From Plotosus lineatus (taxonomy: Eukaryota > Chordata > Actinopteri > Siluriformes > Plotosidae): DNA of 64,000 nucleotides. Below are positions 54,301 through 62,635 of the stretch, one piece after another. Under the pieces are notes generated by a model that was not told the DNA's origin, made no database searches, and was given only the letters and a program-made list of their open reading frames with translations. The DNA is taken from assembly GCA_024760905.1 (NCBI GenBank), contig CM045738.1, positions 48,367,297 through 48,431,296 of the forward strand, written 5' to 3'. The translations under genes and the position numbers were made by a program. How positions within the stretch are numbered: the first letter of the stretch is position 1; each line of letters starts with the position of its first letter.

Positions 54301-56036
54301 TAGATTGAGATGGTTTGGACATGTACAGAGGAGGGATAGTGAGTATATTGGTAATAGGATTCTGAGGTTGGGAGAACCAGGCAGAAGGCCCAGAGGAAGA
54401 CCAAAGAGAAGATTTATGGATGTGGTGAAGGGGGATATGAAGATAGTTGGAGGCAGATCATTTGCTATGGCGACCCCTAAAGGGAACAGCCGAAAGGAAA
54501 AGAAGATCCTAGATTCCCTATCCTTCTCTTCCTTGCGTGCTTCTTGAAATATTCTCTCAAGTTTTGCATCCAAATTGTCAAAATGTTCAGTCTTGTATTC
54601 TGCATTTTTAATTTAATTTCGTTCATCAAGAATCTGTCAATTTTAGACTGAAAACTCCTCTTCAGTCTTGTTTCCACATCAAGTTTCTTGTTCCGTTTTC
54701 TGGGTTCGATCACGTTTCAGCTGGTCTATTTGTGGTTTAACCTGAGTTTCTAGCTCCAGTGTGACAACTAGCTTGACTGCATTTGCCAGTTTTTGTTCTA
54801 GTCCTACCAGTCTGTCCATTGTTTCATTTTGTTTGGCTAATACCTCTTGTATTGATAGGGCCATAGGACAGTCAGAGCATTTAATGTCTAATGCGTCCAG
54901 ATCATTTTCATGAGCTAGGCAGTTGTACACTGCCTTTTATCTTTAGACAACTTATGCAAAACCAGTTGGAGCACCTATTACAGACTATGGCCTTATCATT
55001 AGCACCAATTATGCAGCTACATGTTTTACACAGGCAATCTTGGTCATGTTTTTCTACTTCCTGCATTTCTTTTCCTAAAGTTTTCTTCGATTTATTTCCT
55101 CTAGCCACCCTCTTGGGCTTCTCTTTATCCTTACTGAGTGGCATGTTGGCTCTCAACCTAACTGTCCAACCCTAAACTAGCTGTAAGACAAGCTATCCAA
55201 TCCCCAACTTGGTCTTCAATACAAAGTATAGTATACTGTAATGTCTATTAACAAATTAGCCGAGCCAGCCAAATCCTTGTATGATAATTAACTCTAACAC
55301 TATCACTATTTACTCTATCAAATTTGCAATTACAATCATCAATCACAAGTTACTGACCTGTTCCTTTGTCAGGTAGTATCAGTTGGGGCTGGTATTTACT
55401 TATTTAATCAATTGATATTTCAGTTGATTTTTGCATGTTTGTTCCTGTATCTGTCAATACCTGGATGTTAACGTTACAATTTAATTTTGTTTAAAGAAAA
55501 AAAAAAAAAAAATTCGGGCACTTCGGGCACGCATTATATACACGTGCATGTAATTAAAAACAAGACGATACGTTGGCGCCTTTATTAATGTTCGATTTCA
55601 GTCCACAATAAATTATTATGACACGTTAAGATCTTTTTCTTCACATCCGTTTTCCGGATGACTCCACCCACGGACTCAAGGATTGGCTACACGATTTCCG
55701 CTCGGCCCCCAAAACACCCCTACAGCCAATCAGCGAATCGTTTCTTTATGACAACACACGCGCAAAGGAAAAGCACATGTCGGAAAAGAGGTATGGGAAG
55801 AGAACTGGAATCTTCGGTGTAAAAAGCCGTTGTAAAGTTGATAGTGAAGGAAATGGTAACACACCTCTGAACTTTTGCTGCCATTCTCCGAATCCTTTGT
55901 CCCGAAGGTAAGAGCAGAGTTCCTCGGTGTTCCAGGACTTGAAATTTGGATATTCTTTTCTGGTTAAATTCTGCTTCTCCGGAGTTTTTAGGTTCTCCTC
56001 ACACTCTTCTTCTCTTGAACGCTTTCGGCGGTCCAT
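35357..56036 (-). CDS. samhd1: SAMHD1, deoxynucleoside triphosphate triphosphohydrolase, complete 16-exon gene
   Basis: Seen: 16 exons, in order 56036-55865, 51295-51229, 50192-50120, 49926-49766, 47333-47218, 45259-45189, 45054-44905, 44790-44690, 41936-41828, 41303-41212, 40253-40138, 39467-39328, 36451-36362, 36177-36073, 35905-35768 and 35494-35357, join to 1839 nt (612 residues; human is 626). Residues about 30-104 form the SAM domain and 105-about 500 the HD domain. Catalytic metal ligands are present: FEH155, H194-D195 and D305 (human H167, H206/D207, D311). Known role: GTP/dNTP-activated tetramer that cuts dNTPs to nucleoside and triphosphate, limiting reverse transcription and aiding fork repair, mainly nuclear. 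An N-terminal RRKRSR is a likely nuclear signal and TPLK near residue 577 keeps the CDK site. It is divergent from the Rho gene and convergent with l1cam. Confidence 0.96.
35500..35656. repeat. CA/TA-rich repeat in samhd1 intron 15
   Basis: About 155 bases of (CA)n broken by TA steps, directly upstream (minus strand) of the exon 16 acceptor. Confidence 0.95.
35768..35905 (-). CDS. samhd1: samhd1 exon 15
   Basis: 138 nt, phase 0 both ends, acceptor TCCTGCAG, donor CAG|GTAAGG. It reads [20 protein letters not shown] and [14 protein letters not shown], matching [20 protein letters not shown] and WCADRNFTKPQ. A (CT)n repeat sits 18 bases into the next intron. Confidence 0.95.
36073..36177 (-). 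CDS. samhd1: samhd1 exon 14
   Basis: 105 nt, phase 0 both ends, acceptor TGTGGCAG, donor CAG|GTATTC. It reads [20 protein letters not shown] and [15 protein letters not shown], close to [20 protein letters not shown]. Confidence 0.95.
36362..36451 (-). CDS. samhd1: samhd1 exon 13
   Basis: 90 nt, phase 0 both ends, acceptor TGTTTTCAG, donor GAT|GTAAGT. It reads [12 protein letters not shown] and [15 protein letters not shown]; the end matches LKAEDFIVD. The first half is the least conserved part of the C-lobe. Confidence 0.92.
36466..36538. repeat. (CA)n microsatellite in samhd1 intron 12
   Basis: It begins 15 bases upstream (minus strand) of the exon 13 acceptor. Confidence 0.95.
36916..37362. 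mobile_element. non-autonomous DNA element (CAGGGATCC family), copy 2
   Basis: Ends CAGGGATTCC and GGATCCCTG with TA on both sides. Internal sequence matches copies 1 and 3. Confidence 0.75.
37389..38313. mobile_element. mariner/Tigger-like MITE with a nested hAT MITE
   Basis: Left end CAGTGGTATCTTGATTTAC and right end GAGGTACCAATG, flanked by TA. The hAT MITE at 37839-38135 (CAGTGCTTCTCAAATAGTGG to AATTGAGAAGCACTG) sits inside; its flanks match only weakly. Confidence 0.65.
38582..38830 (+). mobile_element. SINE: main head with ATGAATGA-type tail
   Basis: TGGCCTGGTGGTAGGGGGC, GGTTCAAACCCC, then AGGATTAAGTGGTTCAGAAA and ATGAATG. Confidence 0.8.
39328..39467 (-). CDS. samhd1: samhd1 exon 12
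   Basis: 140 nt, phase 1 in, phase 0 out, acceptor TTTCGACAG, donor CAG|GTCAGA. It reads [19 protein letters not shown] and [13 protein letters not shown], matching LEILYSTDPKL and RNLFKYVGETQP. Confidence 0.94.
39548..39801 (+). mobile_element. SINE: main head with ATGAATGA-type tail, decayed
   Basis: GTGGTGGCCTGCTGGCAAGG, GGTTCAAGTCCC, TAAAAGAACCGTTGCTGAC and a degenerate tail. Confidence 0.75.
39918..39977. repeat. (GT)n microsatellite
   Basis: About 29 GT units in samhd1 intron 11. Confidence 0.95.
40138..40253 (-). CDS. samhd1: samhd1 exon 11: allosteric/tetramer region
   Basis: 116 nt, phase 2 in, phase 1 out, acceptor TTGTCAG, donor G|GTCTGA. It reads [20 protein letters not shown] then [17 protein letters not shown]. 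The [12 protein letters not shown] block is invariant in SAMHD1. Confidence 0.95.
40376..40830 (-). mobile_element. 3' end of the same LINE family as 720-4000
   Basis: It matches the 3' part of the first copy, for example TCCAGACATCCCCCTCCCCA and GATCTTGTTCTTTCGGTCAC, and ends in the same ATC-rich 3' terminus. 5' truncated. Confidence 0.85.
41212..41303 (-). CDS. samhd1: samhd1 exon 10
   Basis: 92 nt, phase 0 in, phase 2 out, acceptor TCCTAACAG, donor AT|GTGAGT. It reads [20 protein letters not shown] and [10 protein letters not shown], almost the human sequence. Confidence 0.95.
41828..41936 (-). CDS. samhd1: samhd1 exon 9
   Basis: 109 nt, phase 2 in, phase 0 out, acceptor ATATACAG, donor AAG|GTACGG. 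It reads [20 protein letters not shown] and [16 protein letters not shown], close to [20 protein letters not shown] of human SAMHD1. Confidence 0.95.
42271..42418 (+). mobile_element. RTE-linked SINE, 5' truncated
   Basis: AAAGGGTTGTGTAAGGAAGG, CATTTGCTGTGGCGACCCCT and the AAAGCAGAAAGGAAAA end. Confidence 0.85.
42465..43350 (+). mobile_element. Tigger/pogo-like transposon, decayed
   Basis: Ends CAGTCACCCTCTACTTACG and GTAGCGCGCCGACTG-type. The frame from ATG 42816 starts [15 protein letters not shown] and shifts to [13 protein letters not shown], then [20 protein letters not shown] and [13 protein letters not shown], the helix-turn-helix DNA-binding part of pogo-like transposases. A stop after 20 codons and deletions kill it; no DDE core is present. 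Confidence 0.8.
44460..44525. repeat. (CG)(CA)n microsatellite
   Basis: About 65 bases, beginning as GCGCGCGC; able to form Z-DNA. Confidence 0.95.
44690..44790 (-). CDS. samhd1: samhd1 exon 8: catalytic Asp region
   Basis: 101 nt, phase 0 in, phase 2 out, acceptor CTTTGTTAG, donor AG|GTGAGT. It reads [20 protein letters not shown] and [12 protein letters not shown]; the next residue, Asp305, is the family's metal-binding Asp (human D311). Confidence 0.95.
44905..45054 (-). CDS. samhd1: samhd1 exon 7, with duplicated splice donor
   Basis: 150 nt (50 codons), phase 0 both ends, acceptor CCCTGCAG. It reads [30 protein letters not shown] and LDSHNKE. The last 27 bp of exon plus intron start are tandemly duplicated, so a second donor gives an exon ending at 44878 and nine extra residues in frame. 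Both donors are weak (GAG|GTC). The shorter form is annotated here because it keeps family length. Confidence 0.88.
45189..45259 (-). CDS. samhd1: samhd1 exon 6: HGPFSHMFD segment
   Basis: 71 nt, phase 1 in, phase 0 out, acceptor TTTTGCAG, donor AAG|GTACAA. It reads [15 protein letters not shown] then KVRPALKWK, matching [15 protein letters not shown] and ARPEVKWT. Confidence 0.95.
45760..46257 (+). repeat. direct repeat copy 1 flanking samhd1 exon 5
   Basis: It shares CCAAAAACATTCTCAAATAT, GCATGAGGCTGCAGATCCAG-like sequence, GGAGCCGGAGGCGGGACTAA and TCGGGCGTGCACATGCGCAG with 47674-48206 in the same orientation. Probably two copies of one unidentified transposon. Confidence 0.85.
46856..47118 (+). 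mobile_element. SINE of the family that owns the ATGAATGA-type tail
   Basis: A different head (GGCGCAGTGCTTAGCACTCC), GTGTGGGTTTCCTAGAGATA, CACGGTCCAACAACATGCA, then the tail AGGATAAAGTGGCTTCAAAA. Confidence 0.75.
47218..47333 (-). CDS. samhd1: samhd1 exon 5: HD motif
   Basis: 116 nt, phase 2 in, phase 1 out, acceptor TTCTCAG, donor G|GTAAAG. It reads [35 protein letters not shown]194-D195 are the HD pair that binds the catalytic metals. A (CA)n tract follows closely in the intron. Confidence 0.96.
47674..48206 (+). repeat. direct repeat copy 2 flanking samhd1 exon 5
   Basis: It matches 45760-46257 but has about 60 extra bases around GATTGACAGTGTTCAGC. Confidence 0.85.
48498..49182. mobile_element. 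Tigger-like MITE
   Basis: Ends CAGTCGGCCCCCTACCTACG and AAGTAGGGGGCCGACTG are inverted. Sequences shared with the element at 42465-43350, for example GGGTTTATGGGGTAGTCTTG, lie just left of it at 48397. Confidence 0.8.
49766..49926 (-). CDS. samhd1: samhd1 exon 4: start of HD domain (first catalytic His)
   Basis: 161 nt, phase 0 in, phase 2 out, acceptor TTCTTCTCAG, donor GG|GTGTGTGT running into a GT/TA repeat. It encodes [33 protein letters not shown] and [14 protein letters not shown]. The FEH histidine is a metal ligand in the family; R152 lies in the invariant HNRFEH block. Confidence 0.95.
50120..50192 (-). CDS. samhd1: samhd1 exon 3: end of SAM domain and linker
   Basis: 73 nt, phase 2 in, phase 0 out, acceptor CTCCCCCAG, donor AAG|GTACAT. 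It reads [17 protein letters not shown] then LPLEHMK, matching SLGERKKLLSYIQRL and VDTMK. Confidence 0.9.
50347..51116 (-). mobile_element. TTAA-flanked DNA transposon (Kolobok-like) with small ORF
   Basis: Perfect 12-bp inverted ends AGGGTACCTGTA and TACAGGTACCCT, each bordered by TTAA (50343-50346, 51117-51120). TTAA targets are used by piggyBac and Kolobok; an AGGG start favours Kolobok. No transposase is visible in 770 bp. It sits in samhd1 intron 2. Confidence 0.85.
50520..50801 (-). CDS. ORF in the TTAA element, cysteine-rich, P2X7-ballast-like
   Basis: 93 residues from ATG 50801. An acidic N-terminal part is followed by a cysteine cluster, IWCSCGKC at residues 58-65 and QECYCCKE at 72-79. 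WCxCGxC followed by a CC pair resembles the zinc/cysteine-rich ballast region of the P2X7 receptor C-terminus, a module also found in many invertebrate and fish transposon-associated proteins. No membrane span. Function unknown; resemblance is by motif only. Confidence 0.6.
   Translation of the reverse strand: MDEDNVVEGAEGYLYEPLKKDYPHLVKLDQEIDDSEDDIGQLAEALTRENRSKQPTNIWCSCGKCVRQKNDQECYCCKEHELLEENILTFCNW
51229..51295 (-). CDS. samhd1: samhd1 exon 2: middle of SAM domain
   Basis: 67 nt, phase 1 in and phase 2 out, acceptor TGCATTTCCAG, donor GA|GTGAGT. It reads [15 protein letters not shown] then QLAKMGIE, corresponding to ENEITGALLPCLDE and FENLGV of human SAMHD1. It was found because exon 1 and exon 3 need exactly this phase pair. 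Confidence 0.88.
51430..51770 (+). mobile_element. RTE-linked SINE, full length, with target duplication
   Basis: GCAGTGGTGACCTGGTGGT, GGTTCAAGTCCC, GTCAGGAAGGCCAGCCAAC, end GAAAGGAAAACAAGAA. Flanks GTGTTTCCTACAAGGG (51414-51429) and GTGTTTCCAACAAGGG (51771-51786). Confidence 0.92.
51775..52265. other. unassigned coding-like stretch in samhd1 intron 1
   Basis: Plus-strand frame 51787-52065 reads [19 protein letters not shown] and is open for 92 codons. The minus strand reads [20 protein letters not shown] and, near 52250-52072, [20 protein letters not shown] with a donor-like CCAG|GTAAAC. I do not recognise any of these; a transposon ORF is the likely source. Confidence 0.3.
52382..54510 (+). 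mobile_element. RTE-type retrotransposon copy D with internal deletions
   Basis: 5' family sequence, [20 protein letters not shown] (52656), break at 52861, [96 protein letters not shown] and [20 protein letters not shown]. Ends at GCGACCCCTAAAGGGAACAG. Frameshifts throughout. Confidence 0.92.
54484..55156 (-). mobile_element. LINE ORF1 remnant with PHD-like zinc finger and coiled coil
   Basis: From ATG 55156: a lysine-rich start, then [34 protein letters not shown] (PHD-like ligands), and in shifted frames [23 protein letters not shown]1 proteins of vertebrate CR1/L2-type LINEs have this layout. No reverse transcriptase follows; RTE copy D abuts it. Confidence 0.65.
55865..56036 (-). CDS. 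samhd1: samhd1 exon 1: start codon, nuclear signal, start of SAM domain
   Basis: 172 nt ending in phase 1; donor AGAG|GTGTGT. It starts [11 protein letters not shown] and reads [20 protein letters not shown] and FGEWQQKFR, matching the human YKTWGPEQVCSFLRRGGF segment. This ATG gives the expected protein length and no other in-frame start fits. Confidence 0.93.
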
Positions 56037-58054
56037 GAATACGTGTTTTCTGCACCTGTCACGGAGAGACTGAAGGATGAACCACCACCGATGCGATCCG
56101 GACTGTGCCCTTCAGCAAACTGATTCTAGTTTTGGTTTTGGCGGTTCAGCGCTGGCTTGTCACGACACCATCTAGTGGTAATTAAAGGTACTATAGACAG
56201 AGACACAGACAGTACGCCATATCTGTCTCTGAGCGGATGATAGTATTTCTCTACATTTTACAAAAAAAAAAAACAATTATCACATATGCATTGTGCTGAA
56301 ATCCATTCTAGATAACCAGAACGAATCTTTCAGATTCATTGCAATCTTTTACGGTCCAGGATTGCAATACTTCTCGCAGAGCTTTCGTCACAATGACGAA
56401 CCGGCTAAACAAAACTATATATCCCATAATATCTTACTCTCAATTCCCATCTGGGCAAGGGTGGGGTACACCCTGAACAGCTCAGCAGGGCCAACACTCA
56501 CAACCATTCAAAGTAACTTTTAGAAAAGTAAAATATTCTACTCATATCACTCATTTAGATTTTATTATGTTGTAAATCAGTCTCAATAAAAAGTAATGAA
56601 CAGCTCTGGAATACTGTACACCAGGGGTCTCCAATCTTATCCACAAAGCCAACCAAACAGTAGCCACACCTTCCACCTGTTTCCACCAATCACTGATCAT
56701 GAAAAGAAAAAAAGAAAAAACTAGACTGGACATTACTGTTACAATTCCGAAGTCGCGCCATCACATCATTTGGTTGACGTGAAAACCTGCACCCTACACC
56801 GGCCCTTTGTGGATGCGATTGGAGACCCCTGCTGGTCAATTCCGTCATTACTGACGGTACATTTTTTGATAGAAATGTCACAGTTGCTCCTGTGTTATTT
56901 AATACTGGTTTCTGAACTTGTGTGTCTGTGATACTTGGGCACTATTTGCTCTGATAGCATTACTGTATCAAATGCTCCTCATCACTTCTATGTATGGCGT
57001 CAGGGCTGTCATTATATGCGTTACTGACGTCACGTAAAAAAGACATGGCAAAAATCTAGCCAACTTTATTTGAAATTTCTCCTCCAACTAGGAAGAGGTG
57101 AAAACTGATAGTGATATCATTTAAAAGCATACATGCCTACTAATTCACAAAATACTTTCCTTTTCAAAATTGATAGTCAATTCATTTTTGTCTGTTAAAA
57201 ATGTGCATTACTGAAGTTACATATTTCATGCCTTCATTGTATCCAGAGTATACTAGTTAAAGGGTGATACTGGTATTCAATCTATACCAACTAGTTTGTA
57301 GTAGGAAAAAATTAAAAGGCAACTTATAACTTCAAAGGATCACCAAGCAGCACCAAATACACCTGATATTCGTTACTGACGATATTTTATGATGAATTTA
57401 TTGGAAATATATTTTGGAAAGAGTTCAAATATCTGTAGCTGTGATTCTCGGCTTTGTTTACAATGAAATGAGGACCTATGCTATGCAATCAATTAAAGAC
57501 TCATGAAAAGGACTTAAAATCGACCTTGCAGGCCTAGTTGAAAACGCTAGTAATTTCTTAATGTTTTACAAGTTTATTTTATTGTATGTGTTGTGTGGGT
57601 GAAAAAAAGTTTTGAGTAATGAAACAAACCAAACTTTGTAAATCCATGACCCTGAAGATCATAACTAACCATCTCAATTGTTTTGTAGTTGAAAGCTGAA
57701 GTTTTATTTTTTTTCTTTCCTGTGTCCTTCTCATCATGGAATTGACCTGCTGTCCACCAACAAATAATTCTGAATTGATCTTTTATAACTGGTCATTTAC
57801 TCCCCTAATAATAATAATAATAATAATAATAATAGTAGTAGTATTAGGAATAATGTTCTTTATTTTGAATTTTGTAATTTAGTAATCTGACATTTGTTCA
57901 GATTATTTATTGCTCGTTATATTTTTCCATCATAATACTATACTGTACTGTATACCTCTGAATGAACCCACATGATGTTATGTAGTTTGTGATTCGTTTT
58001 TTTCTGTTTCGTTAAAAAAAAAAAAAGACAAATTAAAATGAGTATCCTCACACT
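56037..58054. promoter_or_regulatory. divergent upstream interval of samhd1, non-coding
   Basis: This stretch contains the samhd1 promoter by position. I see no TATA box close to the start codon. It holds one small hAT MITE (56622-56831), an (AAT)n run at 57808-57835 and otherwise unrecognised AT-rich sequence. Confidence 0.35.
56622..56831. mobile_element. small hAT-like MITE
   Basis: Ends CAGGGGTCTCCAATC and GATTGGAGACCCCTG are perfect inverted repeats; 210 bp. The flanking duplication is weak. Confidence 0.8.
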
Positions 58055-58770
58055 GGACAGGATGCAGAGTTGGAGGTAGCAGAGATGAAAATGTTGAGGT
58101 TCTCTTTGGGAGTAACGAGGATGGATAGGATCAGAAATGAGTACATCAGAGGGACAGCACATGTTAGATGTTTTGGAGACAAAGTCAGAGAGGCTAGATT
58201 GAGATGGTTTGGACATGTACAGAGGAGGGATAGTGAATATATTGGTAGAAGGATGCTGAGGTTGGAACTACCAAGCAGAAGGTCTAGAGGAAGACCTTCT
58301 TCTTTCGGCTTTTTCCCTATCTCAGGAGTCGCCACAGCGAATCATCTGATTTGGTTCATAGATTTTTACATCGGATGCCCTTCCTGACACAACCCTTTTA
58401 GCAAGGGACAGAAACACGAGCTTTGCAGCTGCTCTTTACGAAAGTCAGCAATGGTTCTTTTACATGAACCTCTCACCATAGACAGTGAGAGACATGGCCC
58501 GCCTTTGATAACCCAGTTAGCTGCACTGGGGGGGGGGCAGTGACAACCTTGTGGGGACTCGAACCCCCAACCTTAGGATCAGCGATCCTGCGCACTATCC
58601 ACTAGACCAGCCTAAAGGAAGACCAAAGAGGAGATTTATGGATGTGGTGAAGGAGGACATTAAAATAGTTGACATAAGAGAAGAAGATGCAGAGGACAGG
58701 GTGAGATGGAGGCAGATGATTCGCTGTGGCGACCCCTGAAGGGAACAGCCGAAAGGAAAAAAGAAGACCA
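58055..58770 (+). mobile_element. RTE-type retrotransposon copy E, 3' end, split by a SINE
   Basis: [20 protein letters not shown] and [15 protein letters not shown] before the [20 protein letters not shown] and VRWRQMIRCGDP after it. Ends GGGAACAGCCGAAAGGAAAA. Confidence 0.93.
58297..58611 (-). mobile_element. SINE nested in RTE copy E
   Basis: Duplications CTAGAGGAAGACC (58284-58296) and CTAAAGGAAGACC (58612-58624). Tail TTCTTCTTTCGGC at the left, tRNA head at the right (GGGTTCGAGTCCC on the minus strand). Confidence 0.93.
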
Positions 58771-58899
58771 TTTCTGAACACACCTGTGATACCTGTTACT
58801 TATTAATTTTGTGATCAATAATTCACACTTTGGAACAGGTCTTTTATTTTGAAGGTTGTTAAATTCCTCGTTCGCATACACACTCTTACTGCGTGGCAT

Positions 58900-58989
58900 A
58901 TCCGAAAAGGGGCGTGGTGTTAGTGTGTGGGCGGGGTTTAACTGTGAACAGGAAAGTAAGTCGCTACTTTCTCGGCGTTCAACGAAACG
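58900..58989 (+). promoter_or_regulatory. candidate non-coding first exon and promoter of the Rho gene
   Basis: GC-rich sequence with GGGCGTGG and GGGCGGGG (GC-box-like) is followed by two possible donors, AAA|GTAAGT at 58956 and ACG|GTAATT at 58990. Rho genes of this type have a non-coding exon 1 and a long first intron, which fits the 5 kb gap to the start codon. Inference only; no transcript evidence. Confidence 0.35.
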
Positions 58990-59560
58990 GTAATTTTTTT
59001 TATTTTTTTTTCATTTTTTAATGTAACGTTTAAATGAATTAGATGTTTGTTAGAGGGGTGATGATTTGACATTGTGTTGATTCACTTTCGCTTATTTGGA
59101 ATTGCTAGCTTTAAACAGGTTTTAATTACCGTTAGCCGGTTAGCTTAAGAGTTTTCTGGAAGTTAAAGGGTATTTAGACAGACTCGTCATACAGGAAGAT
59201 CGAATTTATAAAAAATAGGGACATATATGTGTTTAATGGGAATTTTGTGTAATGAACGTGGACTTGTGCTTAAATGAAATGAAGTTGTTTGTGTAGTATA
59301 GGCCTCGGGATGGGCCCCGAGCGTGTTTTTTAAACATCCGGGCATTTTGTCGGTCTCGGTTTGAGTTGTTTTCCCTAAACCTTCTGATTGAGTTTCGCAC
59401 TTTGCCTTACTTTTACGTCACAAACACAAATTGACGTGATTGTTGTAAATAAGGCTGTAATTTATTTTTTACTTTATTATCTGTTGACTATTAACGTTTG
59501 TGGATACAAGAACATGAAAACAATCGAGTGCTTTTATTTGTTTGTATAAATTTGTTGAAT

Positions 59561-59904
59561 GTCTGTCTTCCTTTCGGCTTTTTCCTTTTTTACTCAGGAG
59601 TCGCCACAGCGAATAGCATGTTTGATTTGGCAGAGGTTTTTACGTCGGATGCCCTTCCTGTCACAACCCTTTTTAGCAAGGGACAGAAACACGCTGAAGG
59701 CTTTGCAGCTACTCTTTACAAAAGTCAGCAATGGTTCTTTTACATCAACCTCTCACCATAGACAGTGACAGACATGGCCCGCCTTTGATAACCCAGTTAG
59801 CTGCACTGGGGGGGGACAGTGACAACCCTGTGGAGAGTGGGACTCGAACCCCCAACCTTTGGATCAGGGATCCAGCACCCTATACCACTAGACCACCACT
59901 TAAA
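59561..59904 (-). mobile_element. RTE-linked SINE, full length, in the presumed Rho intron 1
   Basis: Flanks TATAAATTTGTTGAAT (59545-59560) and TATAAATTTATTGAAT (59905-59920). All head, middle and tail blocks are present. Confidence 0.93.
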
Positions 59905-60278
59905 TATAAATTTATTGAATAATCTCTTTAAAATCTAACTTCAGGTCCTAAATTGTCTTCCAGGTGGCCTTTATAGTCACTTTACTCTTCACATGGTCAT
60001 ATTTGTGATAAGTAGTACATGGGTGTTAAAGAAAAAGAGAACTTGTTAGGGAACTGATTGATTTAAAAGTTTTGTAACATCGCTTTTTCTGTTTCTTCTA
60101 ATTTTAAATATGAAAATCGGTTGCTGTCATTAAGAAAGTGTCTGAAAACATCCAAAAAGTAAATATTTTTAAAGTACTGATAGTGGAGACTCCTTACCCT
60201 CTGTGCTAATCAATCATCTCAGGAAACGCTACTATATACAACACTTTGAAGGTTTTAAGTACACTCTTGGGGATTTTT

Positions 60279-60314
<36 letters not shown>

Positions 60315-60414
60315 CAATAGGACACACCTGGGTGAAATAGTTGGGCTTGTAATTTAGTGATGAATAAATTTCCACTGTTATGAATGTGGGGTTTCAGTTT
60401 GAAAGATTTTTTAA

Positions 60415-60920
60415 TGTTGCATTCCCACGGATCATGAAAATCCGCGAATTATTGATGCGGTTTTAAAACCCTATGTATGATATTACCATGCGCTAAAGTA
60501 TGCTTGTTAAACCCATTCTCTCACCAGTCTTCCTCATTAATACAGTAATAATGCGGTAAAATGTAGTAATGATTTAGTAAAACTTTTTGTACTGTGATAC
60601 TAAATAAAGCGCTTCGGCTCCTTACCAGAAGCTAGAGAAGATGCAGGGTGTTTGAGTGACATCATAAGGCTTAAATAATGATTAAAAACACGAAAAAAAT
60701 ATGAATTCACAATTCAAGCAATCACGTTCATAACATGTGCACGAAGGAGAAAAAGAGATGTATACATCATCTGCAACCAATCAGCAGGAGGGAGAAACAA
60801 AAGCTCTCAGCCATTGGCTAAATTTGAATCACGTGCCAGTTACCTTCGGGTTTGCCGCGAAACCGTGAGTATGTGGGGCCGTGACCACTGAACCACGAAT
60901 GGGTGGGGACATACTGTAAT
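60415..60920. repeat. repeat family with copies at 14145, 42093 and 49325
   Basis: Shares GATGCGGTTTTAAAACCCTATG with 49394 (one base different) and ATGATTTAGTAAAACTTTTT / tail TACTGTGATA-type blocks with 14150-14270 and 42093-42240. The right end CCACGAATGGGTGGGGACAT suggests a Tigger-like MITE. Confidence 0.55.
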
Positions 60921-61709
60921 GCAAAAAGAATACAGGGGATCATTAATCTAAATTAAAATGTGCATTTAATGATCAGAGTAGGTGTTTGTTGTAGGAAATG
61001 TGTGTTTGTATGTATGTATGTGTATATAATATTCTCACACACACACACACACAGAGATGCTCCCCAGCTTGTGAACATCCAGAAATACGAACAGGGCTGT
61101 CCGAAAGTGAAATGAATTGAAGAACAAGTAGAAATGGAATAAAATCTATAGAAAGATATATCATAAATATAAGTATGAAATATGATTAAACATTATCCCG
61201 AGGTACACTTAATACTAGGCTCCTGCGGAGGGGCGTGGCTGACATGTGCTTTACCATGCGGAAGTCACAAAGAGAAGCAGAACCATTAATTTCTGAACTC
61301 GTTCCAAAACTTTCAAAGAAGAAACAAAATTGATTCCAGTATTCTAATGAACTGGATAAGAGTGAAACTCTCTGTAAATCTGATCAGATCTGCTGTGCTG
61401 CGCTTGAGAGGAACCAGGAGTTTAAACACTGTCATATAATATGATTGATAATGTACAGAGTGTTCATTTTCTAATTGAATTATTTTATATTTTTAGTGTT
61501 TTATGATAACAGTATGGTCATAAAGAGAGAGAGAGATTGTATACAGTACAAAGTCGTACAGGTTACTTATACAAGCTTTAAACATATGTACTCCTCTAAA
61601 GAACGCCCTGTAACGATTTGCGGACAAATTCATCAAATGAACGGCTGTCTGGAACGTAACTTGTTCGTAAGCTGGGGAGCATCTGTATGTACACACACAC
61701 ACACACATA

Positions 61710-62075
61710 CAGGGATTCCTCGCTACTTCGCGCTTCAATCCATGCGGCTTCAGTGCATCGCGTTTTTTTGTTTTTTTTCCTAAAAATATTAATCGAATTA
61801 GAAATGGAAATTAAGGAAGAATTGGAGAAAAAGTTGAGGAAAATGCCACAAAAATAAGGCCAATTATGCAAAAAAAAAAAAAAAAAGCCTCCCATCAAAA
61901 TGAATTACATTGTTGTGAGGTGTGCATCTATGTGTGTGCACGCGTCTGAATGTGTGTTTGTATTTTATTGACATGTTTTGCATTATTTTTGAATGTTTAA
62001 TTATTATAAACATTTATAGTATTGAATATGTATTTATTGCTATTGTAAACACATACATGTATGTATACGTCAGAC
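61710..62075. mobile_element. non-autonomous DNA element (CAGGGATCC family), copy 3
   Basis: Left end CAGGGATTCCTCGCTACTTC; internal ATTATTTTTGAATGTTTAATT matches copies 1 and 2 in inverse orientation. The right end is degraded. Confidence 0.7.
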
Positions 62076-62081
62076 GGGGGT

Positions 62082-62420
62082 GCAAGTGGTGGCCTCGTGG
62101 TATAGGGTGCTGAATTGTGGATCCTTGGGTTGGGGGGTTCGAGTCCCATTCTCCAAGGTTGTTACTGTCCCCCCAGTGCAGCTAACTGGGTTATCAAAGG
62201 CCGGCCATGTCTCCCACTGTTTATGGTGAGAGGTTCATGTAAAAAAACGGTTGCTGACTTTTGTAAAGAGTAGCTGCAAAGCCGTCAGCGTGTTTCTGCC
62301 CCGCGCTAAACAGTTGTGTCAGGAAGGGCATCCGACGTAAGGACCTATGGCAAATAAAACGTGCGTATCAGATGATTTGCTGTGGTGACCCCTGAAAAAG
62401 GGACAATCCGAAAGGACAAG
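62082..62420 (+). mobile_element. RTE-linked SINE, full length
   Basis: GTGGTGGCCTCGTGGTATAG, GGTTCGAGTCCC, TGTCAGGAAGGGCATCCGAC and GATGATTTGCTGTGGTGACC. No clear target duplication. Confidence 0.88.
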
Positions 62421-62635
62421 ACGTATGAGTGTGTACACAGTTTTTCGTCAGGCATTTCTGGCAGTTTATTTGTTGCAGTGTTCAAACGCTGTCATTCTCT
62501 TCCATTATTGTAAATGATTTTGTTTTGTAAATGATTTCTTTTAATGATCTCAAATGTACTATTTATTTTTTCAAAATGTACTTCTTGTGTGTTTGTGCAT
62601 TGTATTCACGCATGTGTCATCTTCTTTTACATATA

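Noticed and set aside
56037..56160. Interferon-response-like element upstream of samhd1 (CCAAAACCAAAACTAG on the minus strand)
   Set aside because: It lacks the GAAANNGAAA core; one A-rich repeat is not enough.
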